A stretch of 64,000 nt of DNA from Boesenbergia rotunda (taxonomy: Eukaryota; Streptophyta; Magnoliopsida; Zingiberales; Zingiberaceae), in contig JAGFNQ010009995.1 of NCBI GenBank assembly GCA_024364735.1, positions 62,001-126,000 on the forward strand, given 5' to 3'. Under the pieces are notes generated by a model. The model searched no databases and was not told the origin of the DNA. It saw nothing but the letters and a program-made list of their open reading frames with translations. This document shows, one piece after another, positions 43,409 to 54,919 of the stretch; the first letter of the stretch is position 1; every line of letters begins with the position of its first letter. A program made the translations under genes and the position numbers.

Positions 43409-45995
43409 AAGCTACGTATGTATCCCTTAGACTCTTTCCAAGCATAATTAGAAACAAGTGAAAAGAAATTACCTAAGGTTGTCAATTCTCAAAAATCTAA
43501 GCTCTATGGATTAGTATCTCGTCCTTAAATCAACAACTTAGCCTTTTCATCCTTCATGATTCATTGAGATGAATTTAACTCACTAGCCTTTCAAAGGAAA
43601 TTTTTGGTGGCTCTCTTCTTGAGTTCTAAATTCATGATGAAAGTGGAGCTCACTTAAACACACATGCTTTTTGCACTACCATAGGCTTGCTTGTTATCTA
43701 CTCTTCACCATTATTCATGATTAAGATCAACATCTACAAAAACAAGTGAAAGACATAGAAAATGGTAAGGAATGGAGTAAAAGCCAAGAAAATAGAAAAA
43801 TTGATGAAGTGGGAGACTTGGTTGCTCAAGAATGTTTCCAATGCACTTTGCTTCTCTTCAAATCAAATTTGTGTGGTGGAGTAAGAATTTGGACAATGCC
43901 TTCGATTTGGGTGAAGAAAACTTTGTTGGTGTCATTGTGCCAAAAAACCTCATTTGTGTGCCAATTGCTTCCTTCTCTTTTCTCTTACTTTTTTTCTTTT
44001 TTTTTCTTCTTTCTTTCTCTCTAGTAAAGTCGGAATGGTAGTGATGCAAAGCTTGGATTTGGATGATATTACCTTCACTGATCTCATGAAGCCAAAATTT
44101 CAATTTTTGTGCCAACTTGTTTCCTCCTTCTCTTTTCTCATTTTTTTTTCTGCTTCCATTTTTTTTACATGATCAGCTGCTGATTCGGATCAAATTTTGC
44201 ATCAGAGAACTTGGGACATCAAGCAACAATTAGGGAATTAGATGCTCCACCTACAATCCTCACTAAACACCTCTTACAACTCCTTTGTGATACATCCCCT
44301 TCTCTAGTTGGCACACTTCATTCACTTGTTTCTTTCTCTTTTTTTTTTTCATTTTGTAGCTCCACGACAGATTCATTGCAACACTCTGACTTCTCAAAAC
44401 AAATACATCACATAGTAATGGAGAGTTAAATGCTTCACTAGGTGAGTTGATACACTGCCATTTTTTTCTTCTTTGATCTCATCCATTTGCCTCACTAACA
44501 GTTTTAACTTCGCTTGAATTTCCCACTGATTTGAAATCTGTTCTCAAGAAGTTGGATTCAGGGAAGAACCATTCTGCATCTCTATTTAAAATCAATAATG
44601 CACTACTGATTTAGAAAGCTCAGATTTAGTTTTAAGTTAACACAAAACTGCTTTTATGGAAACAAATTTGACATGGTAAACAAATTTCTGCACCGATTTC
44701 TGCACTTGACTCAGATCTGTCCAGCTGCAATTGAGAATTTAGCAAGATGTTTCTGATTTCTGAGCAAAGAACAGCTGCAATCAGCTTCTCTAAAAAAAAT
44801 GTTTCTGATTTTATAGCCCAGAAAACTTCATTTCAGCTTCATCTTGATATAAACTGACTTAATGATAACATAACCTTCTAATTTTTTTTTCTTTTCCAAC
44901 TGCAATTGTTTCAGATTTTCAACCTTACTGTCGAGTGGTCTTGTGCTTAATCCTTGTAAGCAACCCTTGCATCTCAACTCAGCTTTTGATCTACATCATT
45001 TTCAATCCAAGTTAGCTCCACAAAAAATTTTTTTTTTTCTTCACCTTGGCACAAAAATTTCTTTCTTTTTGCTTTTGCGTGCCATTGTTTCTCATTGCAG
45101 ATTTTTTTCCTTCTCAGCCGAATTCACCTTGGCACAACATTGCTTAGATCTTCAATTTATTACTTGACTTCTTCCGAAATTTGGCTTTAATTACATATTT
45201 ATGTGCCACTTGGACTTTGGCACAAAAATTCTTCTTCTTCAACCGAATTAAGTTTGGCACGAATTTGCTTGGATCTTCCAATTATAATCAAGAATCTAGA
45301 TCTCCAATTGTTTCCATCCTTAACCACTTCTTCTTGCTCATTCTTGACACCAAACTCAACTCAAACTTGGCACATGTAATTGCAGAATTTTTTTTTCTTG
45401 ACATAAAATGCCTCTTTGATACCAACTATTTCCAAAACACTAGTCACTCCCCCACACTTAATCCTTTGTCCGTCTCGGGCAAAGTAGCATTAAGAAACAT
45501 TCCTAACAAACAAGTCCATAGAAAAGTGTGGTTAAGAGTAGAAAATATGGAAAGGAAAATAGAATAATCATGCTTATTGCCAAAAATTGATATGGAAAGG
45601 TAAACAAATTGATTAATCTCTATAGATGTGATCCAATCCTTGAAATATGGTTTTGAAAGAACCTAAGCAAGTTCTAGAGTACAATTACATATGTGTGTCA
45701 CAAAAATAAAGCTAATTCTCACTAGGTGCAAATGATTCATCCCAAGTCATCAATTAAGAATCTAAAGCCAAGTAGTACTCAAGCATCCAAGATTTCATCC
45801 ATTAGCTCAAACCTTAAGTTTTAACAACCAAATTTAATTTATTTTCAAGAGACTCTAAAATGACATTAAGATAACCTAAAGGGATACATTTATTCCTAGT
45901 CATGCAAGAAATAATGCCAAAAGAAATAACATGGTATTTACAATGTCCATTTATTCATCGTACATTACTAAAGAATTTATTAACAAGAACTCAAC
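43409..45995 (-). other. non-coding 3' region of outer Athila-like element
   Basis: AT-rich sequence with TTGGCAC words, corresponding to 4550-7626 of the complete element. No gene. The segment around 45030-45270 is repeated at 46370-46580 in the inner element. Confidence 0.6.
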
Positions 45996-46628
45996 TTAAA
46001 AGGAAATTGTACTTCTAGAAAGCATAAAAAAGAAACATGCAATAAAAGAAAATATAAGAAAGAACAATCTCCCCTTTATTTCTGGTGGATGGAGTCTATC
46101 AAGAAGTAGCCTCCATCGTGGTAGTGGAGGAATATGGGTGGCTGAGAGAACTTCCTTCATTTGATCTATGTCATGGTGCATGTCTCCCCCACACTTGAAC
46201 TTTACAAAAAAATGTTCAGGTGGCCGCAGGCGATTTAGGTACAAGACCCATGTAAGAGGTGGAGTGCTTCGAATTAAAGTAAAATCATCTCCTCCTTCTT
46301 GATGCCTTTTGAAAACTCTTCCAGGAGGTTGGAGTCTGTTTAGATGGAGCACTCACTTTGGCACAAAAATATTCTTTTTGCTTTTGAATGTCATTTTTCT
46401 CTCATTGCAGAATTTTTTTTTCTCAGCCGAATTCACCTTGGCACAACATTGCTTAGATCTTCAATTTATTACTTGACTTCTTCCGGAATTTGGCTTCAAT
46501 TACATATTTGGTGCCACTTGGACTTTGGCACAAAAATTCTTCTTCTTCAACCGAATTGAGCTTGGCACGAATTTGCAAAAAAAAAATTTCTTGACATAAA
46601 ATGCCTCTTTGATACCAAAACACTAGTC

Positions 46629-46642
46629 ACTCCCCCACACTT
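46629..46642 (-). other. internal polypurine tract copy in inner Athila-like element
   Basis: Exact 14-base copy of AAGTGTGGGGGAGT with the same flanks as those at 7089 and 45446. This element has lost its LTR-proximal tract, so this is its only exact copy. Confidence 0.6.
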
Positions 46643-47177
46643 AATCCTTTGTCCGTCTCGGGCAAAGTAACATTAAGAAACATTCTAAACAAACAAGTCC
46701 ATAGAAAAGTGTGGTTAAGAGTAGGAAATAAGGAAAGAAAAATAGAATCAACATGAATAATGTCAAAAATGATATGAAAAAGGGAAACAAATTAATTAGC
46801 CTCTATAGATGTGATCCAATCATTGAAATATGATTTTGAAAGAACCTAAACAAGTTCTAGAGTACAATAACATATGTGTGTCACAAATATAAGGCTAATT
46901 CTCACTAGGCAAAAATAATTCATCTCAATTCCTCAATTAAGAATCTAAAGCAAAGTAGTACTCAAGCATCCAAGAATTCATCCATGAGATCAAACCCTAA
47001 GTTTTAACAACCAAATTTAATTTATTTTCAAGAGATTCTAACATGACATGAAGACAACCCTTAGGGATACATTTATTCCTAGTCATGCAAGAAAAAGTAC
47101 CAAAAGAAATGATATGGTATTTACAATGTCCATTTATTCATCCTACATACTAAAGCATTTAGTAACAAGAACTCAAC

Positions 47178-49679
47178 TTAAAAGGAGATTGTACTTCTAG
47201 AAAGCATAAAAATGAAACATGCAATAAAAGAAAATACAAGAAAGAACAATCTCCCCTTTATTTCTGGTGGACGGAGTCTATCAAGAAGTAGCCTCGATCG
47301 TGGTAGTGGAGGAGTTTGGGTAGCTGAGAGAGCTTCCTTCATTTGATCTATGTCACGGTGCATGTCTCCCCCACACCTGAACTTTATAGAAAACTGTTCA
47401 GGTGGCCGAAGGCGATTTAGGTTCAAGATCCACGTAAGGAATGGAGTGCTATGAATTAGAGTAAAATCATCTCCTCCTTCTTGTTGCCTTTTGAAAGTTC
47501 TTCCAGGAGGTTGGAGTCTGTTCAGATGGAGCACCCACTCCAGAAGTCTTCTGGACCCTGCAAAACCATGTAATACCTCTCTCAAGCGCGCAGGGTAAGA
47601 AAGAAATAAAATAATATCAGTCTCTGCATGAAATGTATCGAAAAATGCATCACATCCAATTAAATCAATTTTTGGTACCTCAATGAATTTTTTACAATTA
47701 TTTTCTACAAAAAATACATCCGGAAACTCATCACAAACAATGAAATCAATCTTTGGCACTTCAATAGAAATTTCATAATTATTTTCCACCAAGGATGTAT
47801 CAGGCAATGTATTACAACCAATGAAATCAACTTTAGGTGCCTCAATGAATTTTTAACAATTATTTTCAGCATAAGATATATCATGAGATTTATCACAACA
47901 AACAACATCAATTCTAGGCACTTCTAAAATTTTTTCACACTCGGCATTTATATCTGATGTATCACAACATGCTTCATATTCAGTAAATTCAACATTAGGT
48001 ACCTCAAAGAATTTTTCACAATCAAATTCTACAAAAGATGCATCCCTAAGTGTATCACAAACAATAAAATCAGTTTGAGGTACCTTTATAGATTTTTCCA
48101 AAGAAATAGGAAGAATACTTACCTGATCGTGCTGAAAAATACCTGGAGGTTCTACAAGAGTGGATGTAATTATTGGCTCCTCCTGGTAATGTGCAATCTC
48201 CTCTTCAGGTTCGGGTTCTGGTGAACACTCAACTGGAACGGGTGATTCTTGGGTTCTTGCTTCCACCATGCAAGTCCCTACACTTTCTGGTAATGTACCA
48301 GTAAATTGTGGTGGTCTCTGGGGCTTAGTGCAATCCCCTACACCTGTAGAATCATTTCCTATGCATGATTCTTCAGTAATTTCTTCAGCAACAATATTAG
48401 AAAAATTAGAACCATTAATAACATTATCATCACAAAATAAAAGATGAGAAGGGTCCTGTAGTGCTTCAAAATCTTCTTCTTGAGCTGAAAAATTTGGAAG
48501 TGAATTTTGAACAAGGACTTCAGGAGGGATGCATGCTGTAGGTGCCTTGATGTTAATGATTTCTTCTTCTTCTTCCATCAATTTTGCAAGATCACTTGAA
48601 GAAGGACTTGGCCATGCACTAGGGTCACCTTGAACTGATATAAACTCAACTCCGGGGCTGTTTTGAGTGTGAAAATGGGATGCTGGACATTTTTTAGGAA
48701 ATTCGGCATTTGGAGTGTTTAAACTTGATACAACCTCTTCATTCCCCAAAGTTAGATCACCATCATACCCCTCAGAATTAAGAGTAGCTTGAGGAGGTAC
48801 TTGTCCTGATCTTTGAGCTTGTTTTTGATTCATTTGATTAACCAATTGTTCAAGTTGTCTTCCAAGGTTTTGAAGCCTTTGTTGCTGTTGTTGATCTTGT
48901 TGTAGGACTTGTTGCATGATTTCCCCAAGCCTTTGTTGTTGAGCCTCAAACTCACGAAAAGCCTCAAATTCTCCTTGATTGGCGTGGACCTCTTGTTGGT
49001 TTTGAAATGTAGCATGAGGTTGCTCAAAACTGTAAGTAAGCTGTGAATTCTGAAATTGAGACTGTGGGGGCTGATCAAATGGTTGAATAGGCTGATTAAA
49101 CTGCTGAAGATTTAGTTCACAATTTGGTGGAGATTGCTGAAAATTATGGTTCTGAAAACTCTGGTCATAGGGCTGAAATAGTTGGTGGGACGATTGGATT
49201 GGTTGTTGAAAATTCTGATTCTGGAATTGAAAACTCTGAAATGGAGGTTGAAAATTTTGATCGTTCGGTGGAAAATATTGCTGTGAAGGTTGAAATCCAC
49301 TCTGATTTTGATTCTGGAAAGTCTGAAATGGTTGGAACCCCTGCTGAAAATTCTAACTTGATTGAAAGGTTAGCTGACCTTGTTGAAATTGTGGCTGAAA
49401 TTGCTGAATTGGTTGCTCAAAATTCTGGAATTATGGCTGCCCAATCTGAGTTTGCTGGAAATTTGGTTGACTTGGCTGAAAATTTTGGAATGATGGTTGA
49501 ACTTGTGGCTGAAAAAACTGATTGGTTTGCTGGAAATTCGAATAGGGCTGCTGAAATTGTTGGAAAGATTGACATTGTGGCTGCCCTTGCTGAAATTGAT
49601 AGTTTGGTTGCTGAAAATTTGAATTGGATTGCTGAAAATATTGGTTTTGCTGCTGAAATTGCTGACATGGCTGAAACAT
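47178..49679 (-). pseudogene. broken FQ-rich repeat protein ORF of inner Athila-like element
   Basis: It starts MFQPCQQFQQQNQYFQQ at 49679 and continues with the FQ-rich region. A frame change and a stop fall between 49430 and 49350, and a stop (TAA) at about 47853 splits the repeat region. The 48917-47853 part holds QQQRLQNLGRQLEQLVNQMN, the Gag-like SGQVPPQATLNSEG, GVGDCTKPQRPP and repeats with VPQTDFIVCD and VPRIDVVCCD. The 47807-47178 part holds repeats with VPKIDFIVCD and VPKIDLIGCD, three RLxPP motifs and the hydrophobic tail (LFFLVFSFIACFIFML). Confidence 0.78.
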
Positions 49680-49817
49680 TTTGATCTTGCAGCCCTGTCA
49701 CAAAACAAACAAGAAAAATGGCAGCAACCGTGTACAAAAGATAAATCACAAGAAAATAGAATCAAATGATATGTCCATAAACACACAAGCAAAAATCAAA
49801 TAACTCAACTAGTTGTA

Positions 49818-49835
49818 TCCCCGGCAACGGCGCCA
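49818..49835 (-). other. tRNA-Asp primer site of inner Athila-like element
   Basis: TGGCGCCGTTGCCGGGGA on the minus strand, next to the LTR at 49843. Confidence 0.85.
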
Positions 49836-49842
49836 AAAATTT

Positions 49843-52621
49843 TGATGACCGCTAACTAGGTGTTACGAATGTGGGTCTCAAAATTTAGATATGTGTAAGC
49901 TGGAAACCCTTTTTACAATCAAAAATGAAAACGTAGTAAAGAGGTCACAGGTCATATTTTTCCTAGGGCTAGTTGAGAGTGTTTGATTCGAGCTCGAGTT
50001 TATGTGTCGTCAAATGTTTTGGGGTTTCGAGTAAAATCTGGTTTTGGTTGTAATTAAGAAATGAAAACTCAATGAAAAGTAAAGACACTTAGCTGAACGA
50101 ATTTAAACGAGGTAATATCAACTAAGGAACTCAGCCAATGGAAACTTGATGAACCAATGCAACTTAGCTGAATACGGAAAACAACTTGAACTCAAGTGCA
50201 AGTGTACACTACAAATTACATTGAACTTCAGGAATTACTTCTCAAGCCAAACTTCACTTGATACAAATGTAGCACAGAAAACAATCCTGAGACTATCAAT
50301 GGAATTATAGCTGATCAATTTAAATTGAAACTAATTAGTTCACTTGTAAGACAAAACTCTTAGTGAAGTGCTTTGAATGAATGAAGGGAAAAACTCAGAA
50401 TTGGAAACAGCTATTCAGAAATGAGTCTGGATGCGAAATTAAGATGCAAAGCAAGCAAAATTCAGGTGCAATAGCACACCAAAAACTATGCTTCACTTCA
50501 GGAATTACGTCCTGAATTAAACTGAATGCGAAACAAACTATTATCAAGAGAAAAACTAATACACAATTCAGATATGGTAAGCTGATATGCAAGAAGAAAT
50601 CTGATTAAACATTCAGAAATGGCAAGCTGCAGTCTCGAAGTGTTTCTTGATACAATAACAGAACTCCAACTGATGTGAAGCAAGTAAATGTGAAGCAAAC
50701 AACTGAATGTAAATTTAGAACCAAATGAATTCAGAAACAAAAGTTCAGAGTTCAGCTGATGTGCAGAAATACCTGAATGCAGAAATGAAATCTGGAAACT
50801 TCATAAGCATGAATGCAGAGATGCAGTAACAGATTAGGTGAAGAGTCAAGCACATCAACTGAGGTAAAACACACAAATCTAATATTCAGGTGAGATTTAG
50901 AGCTCGATGCTTACTTGGCACAAACTTCAAAAGTGCTAAACTAGGTGTTGCAGAAATCAATCGAAACTGAACTATTCGAATTTGCAGAAACTAAACAGCT
51001 AACTTGCAAAAATGGTAAGTTGGTACGCAAGAAAAACTGATACGCAGATTGAAACCAATTTTAGAATTGAATTCACGTGCTTTGTAAAGGAGACAAGCTA
51101 CAGAGTAAATTCAGAATGTAAGACTTAATCTAACTTGATACAAAACTGATACGCAGGAGGTATAACTGAAACACAACTTCAAAACTGATACACAAGCAAT
51201 AAAACGAGAATTAAACTGAAATTGTAAAAGATTTGTTCACTAAACAAACTACCTACTGATTAACTTGAAGAATTGAACCCTAATTATGCAGAAACTAATC
51301 AGAACAAAAACTAGCAGCTGATACAAAAAATTCAGAAATGAAACACTTGCAGAATTCGAAAACTACAGCTAAATAAATTGGAAATTCACTAAACAAACTA
51401 ATCCCCAATCACTCCCTCAGCTCAAGTACTTCTTGTTCGTCACACAAGGGCAAGCCTCGAACCCGTAAGCTCCACAATTCACTGGGAAAACTCATTCTGC
51501 GATCAAAACCAGCTCAGCTTGCTCTAATCTGAAATTTCCATTTGATATCTTTGATTTAACTGTGTCCGCGTGCGATGGTGAGTTGGGGATGCTCCGAGCA
51601 CTCTAGGGAACCTCTCCAGATAGCTCAGGTGGAAGGAAGTGGAGCACAACCGATCAAAGGCAGCAAATGGCAGAACTGCGGAAACCTCTCAACAACTCTA
51701 TTTCTTGGGCAAATTGAGGCTGGAAACTTCACGGATGAATCTTCCTAATGACCTAGAACATGATCTAAGGGAGAAATTAAGGTGGTCGCGCCCTCGGATT
51801 GAAGAACTTGAAGAAGAACTTGAAGAACAATCGAAGAAGAAATCCGTTGCGGCGAAGACGCGACGAGGAAGAGCTGAGTGAAGTGTTTGATTAAATACTT
51901 AGGGATGAACGGCTGAGATCGTTTTGAGAAAATCCAACGGCTGATCTTCATCCGATCTGGACCAAACTTTGATGATGTTGATCAAGGGTTAGGATATGCC
52001 TCGGGGTAGCTCGGATCCTTCAGATTTGCAACAGATGGCCTAGATCAACCTAATCTTTGAATGGACAGTCTAGGTCCTCCCGAGCTCGATCCAACGGTCA
52101 AATGATCTCTGATTTTGATAAAACCTTCAGATCTTGATCCAAATGCTTGATTAACCTTAATCCTAGCTCGGATTCACTAGATCAGTGGCGGATGGTCCAG
52201 ATCTTCTCTTTTTCTCAAATGGATGGTCTAGATCCCGTTGTCTTGATCCAACGGCTGGACCTTCTCCAATTTGCCCCTAAACCTCCAGATCTACCTTTCC
52301 TCATCTTGGATCCATCTGATTTGCCCTGGATGATCGAGATCTGCTTAACTTCTGAATGGACGGCTCACAGTTCTCCAGAGCTTGATCGCCTTGATCTGAG
52401 CCTGATCCTGACCATTCTTGACCTCGGTCCATGATCCTTTCATGACTACAAAAATAGATCGACAATTAAGTTCAAAAATATTTAAATGTATAAGGATTTG
52501 CAATAAAGCCCAAAATAGAACTAATCTATGGAACTGAGGGTAAATTCAATGTTACACATGTAAAATGTGGGTCAAACATGGATTTTAACATCTGAAATAA
52601 TCAATAAAATAGCACTTATCA
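49843..52621 (-). repeat. 5' LTR of inner Athila-like element (2779 bp)
   Basis: It begins TGATGACCGCTAAC and ends GCACTTATCA on the + strand. It is related to but clearly diverged from the LTRs at 40645 and 54920. The promoter block is at 51848-51863, with the AT-rich element at 51889-51898. Confidence 0.85.
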
Positions 52622-54896
52622 AGCACCCACTCCAGAAGTCTTCTGGACCCTGCAAAACCATGTAATACCTCTCTCAAGCGTGCAGGGTAAAAAGAAATGA
52701 AATAATATCAGTCTCTGCATGAAATGTATCCAAAACTGCATCATATCCAATGAAATCAATTCTTGGTACCTCAATGAATTTTTCACAATTATTTTCTACA
52801 AAAAATGCATCCAGAAACTCATCACAAACAATAAAATCAAATTTTGGCACTTCAATAGAAATTTCACAATTATTTTCCACCAAGGATGTATCAAGCAATG
52901 TATTACAACCAATGAAATCAACTTTAGGTGCCTCTATCAGTCTTTCACAATCAATTTCAGCATAAGATATATCATGAGATTCATCACAACAAATGACATC
53001 AATTCTAGGCACTTCTAAAAATTTTTCACATTCAGCATTTTCATGATATGTATCACCACATGCTTCATATTCAGCAAATTTAACACTAGGTACCTCTATC
53101 GATTTTTGACAATCAAATTCTACAAAAGATGCATTCCTAAGTATATCACAAACAATAAAATAGTTTGAGGTACCTCAATACATTTTTCCAAAGAAATAAG
53201 AAGAATACTTACCTGATCATGCTGAAAAATACCTGGAGGTTCTACAAGAGTAGATATAACTGTGGCCTCCTCCTGGTCAAGTACATGCTCCACTTCAGGT
53301 TTAGGTTCTGGTGGACCTCCAACTAACTCATGTGATCCTTGGGTTTTGCTTCCACCATGCAAGTCCCTACACTTTCTGGCTTGTCCTCTGAATCTTCTAA
53401 TGTATCAGTCAATGGTGGTGGTCCCTGGGGCTCTGTGCAATCCCCTACACCTGTAGAATCATCTCCTATGCATGCTTCTTCAGTAATTTCTGCAGCAACA
53501 ATATTAGAAAAATTAGGACCATCAATAATACTATCATCACAAAATAAAAGATGAGAAGGGTCCTGTAGTGCTTCAGAATCTTCTTCTTGAGCTAAAAAAT
53601 TTGGAAATGAATTTTGAACAAGAACTTCAAAAGGAATGCATGCTGTAGGTGCCCTATTTTTGATGTTTTCTTCTTCTTCTTCCACCAAATTTGCAAGATC
53701 ACTTGAAGAAGGTCTTAGACATGCACTAGGGTCATCTTGAACTGATATAAAATCAACTCCGGGGCTGTTTTGAATGAGAAAATGGGATGCTGGAATTTTT
53801 TTAGGAAATTCGGCATTTGGAGTGTTTAAACTTGAAACAACCTCTTTATTCCCCAAAGTTAGATCACAGTCATGCCCCTCAGAATTAAGAGTAGCTTGAG
53901 AAGATAATTGTCCTGATCTTTGGGCTTGTATTTGATTCATTTGAAGCTTTTGTTGTTGTAAAATTTGTTGAAGCATCTCTTCTATTCTCTGTTGTTGAGC
54001 CTCATTCTCATTAGGATTCTCAAAGCCTCCTTGATTGGTACAGGCCTCTCATTAGTCTTGAAATGTGACACAAGGTTGCTGAAAATCAAGAGTATGCTGT
54101 GAATTCTGAAATTGGAGTTGTTGGGGCTGCTCAAAGAGTTGAATGGGCTGATTAAACTGCTGAAAATCGGGTTGATAGCAAGGATGATGTTGCTGGAAAT
54201 TATTATTCTGAAAATTCTGAAGTTGGGGCTGATAGGAGGGCTGAAATTGTTGCTGAAATGGCTGACAATTAGGCTGAAAGGATGGTTGAACTTGCTGAGA
54301 ATTATAGCCCTGAAAATCCTGGATCTGAGGTTGAAATTGTGGTGGTGAAAACTGAAATTGAATAGGCTGGAAATTCGAATTCGAAGGCTGGAAACTTGGA
54401 TTGTAAGGCTGTGAGGGCTGGAAATTTTGCTGGTTTTGAGGTTGTAACGTTTGGAATACTGGGAAACCTTGCTGCCCTTGCTGAATTGTCTGAAATTGAG
54501 GCTGGAATTGATCATTTGGGTGCTGAAAATTCTGGAATTGTGGTTGAAATTGCTGTGGTGGCTGATTGAAAGGTTGGTTCTGCTGAAAGTTTGAATCGGG
54601 CTACTGAACATTTTGGTTTTGCTGCTGAAACTGTTGACATGGCTGCTAGTAAGTAGATGAATGACTGTTGGATCTTTGTTGGATCACATGATTCACCCAA
54701 AACTTTAACTCTGACAGTGCACTTTTGAGCTCTTTACAGTCCTCTAGTGAAAACATTTTGATCTTGCAGCCCTTGTCACAAAACAAACAAGAAAAATAGC
54801 AGCAACCGTATACAAAAGATAAAGCACAAGAAAATAGAATCAAATGATATGTCCATAAGCACACAAGCAAAAATCAAACAACTCAACTAGTAGTTT

Positions 54897-54913
54897 CCCC
54901 GGCAACAACGCCA
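54897..54913 (-). other. mutated tRNA-Asp primer site of outer Athila-like element
   Basis: The minus strand reads TGGCGTTGTTGCCGGGG: two adjacent C-to-T changes against the other two copies. Confidence 0.75.
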
Positions 54914-54919
54914 AAATTT

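Larger units (their letters stand above)
46353..52621 (-). mobile_element. Athila-like element (inner) with only a 5' LTR
   Basis: The right end is a complete LTR (49843-52621) followed by AGCAC (52622-52626). The left end has AGCAC (46348-46352) directly followed by internal sequence (TCACTTTGGCACAAAAAT) instead of an LTR. The 3' LTR, its polypurine tract and about 1.3 kb of adjacent internal sequence are missing. The primer site (49818-49835) and a broken ORF (49679-47178) are present. It differs clearly from the outer element, so it is not a duplication of it. Confidence 0.8.
45996..54656 (-). pseudogene. broken FQ-rich repeat protein ORF of outer Athila-like element, split by insertion
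   Basis: Coding parts are 54656-52622 and 46352-45996, interrupted by the inner element in the codons of the first RLxPP region. The start Met seen in the intact copy is lost and stops occur early (TAG in the first codons, and near 54603 and 54054). The part after 53976 is better kept: the Gag-like segment RSGQLSSQATLNSEG, GVGDCTEPQGPP, and Cys-led 27-residue repeats near 53012-52700. The C-terminal part keeps LNRLQPPGR, LNRLRPPEH and LDRLHPPEI and ends with the hydrophobic tail. Confidence 0.75.

Noticed and set aside
49124..49684. 186-codon plus-strand ORF with repeating ENxxxAE-like peptides
   Set aside because: It is the antisense shadow of the FQ-rich coding region of the inner Athila-like element.
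40645..52621. Treating the LTRs at 40645 and 49843 as the pair of a single element
   Set aside because: They are clearly diverged, whereas 40645 and 54920 are near identical and share the ATGGC target duplication; the LTR at 49843 belongs to a separate inserted element with AGCAC.
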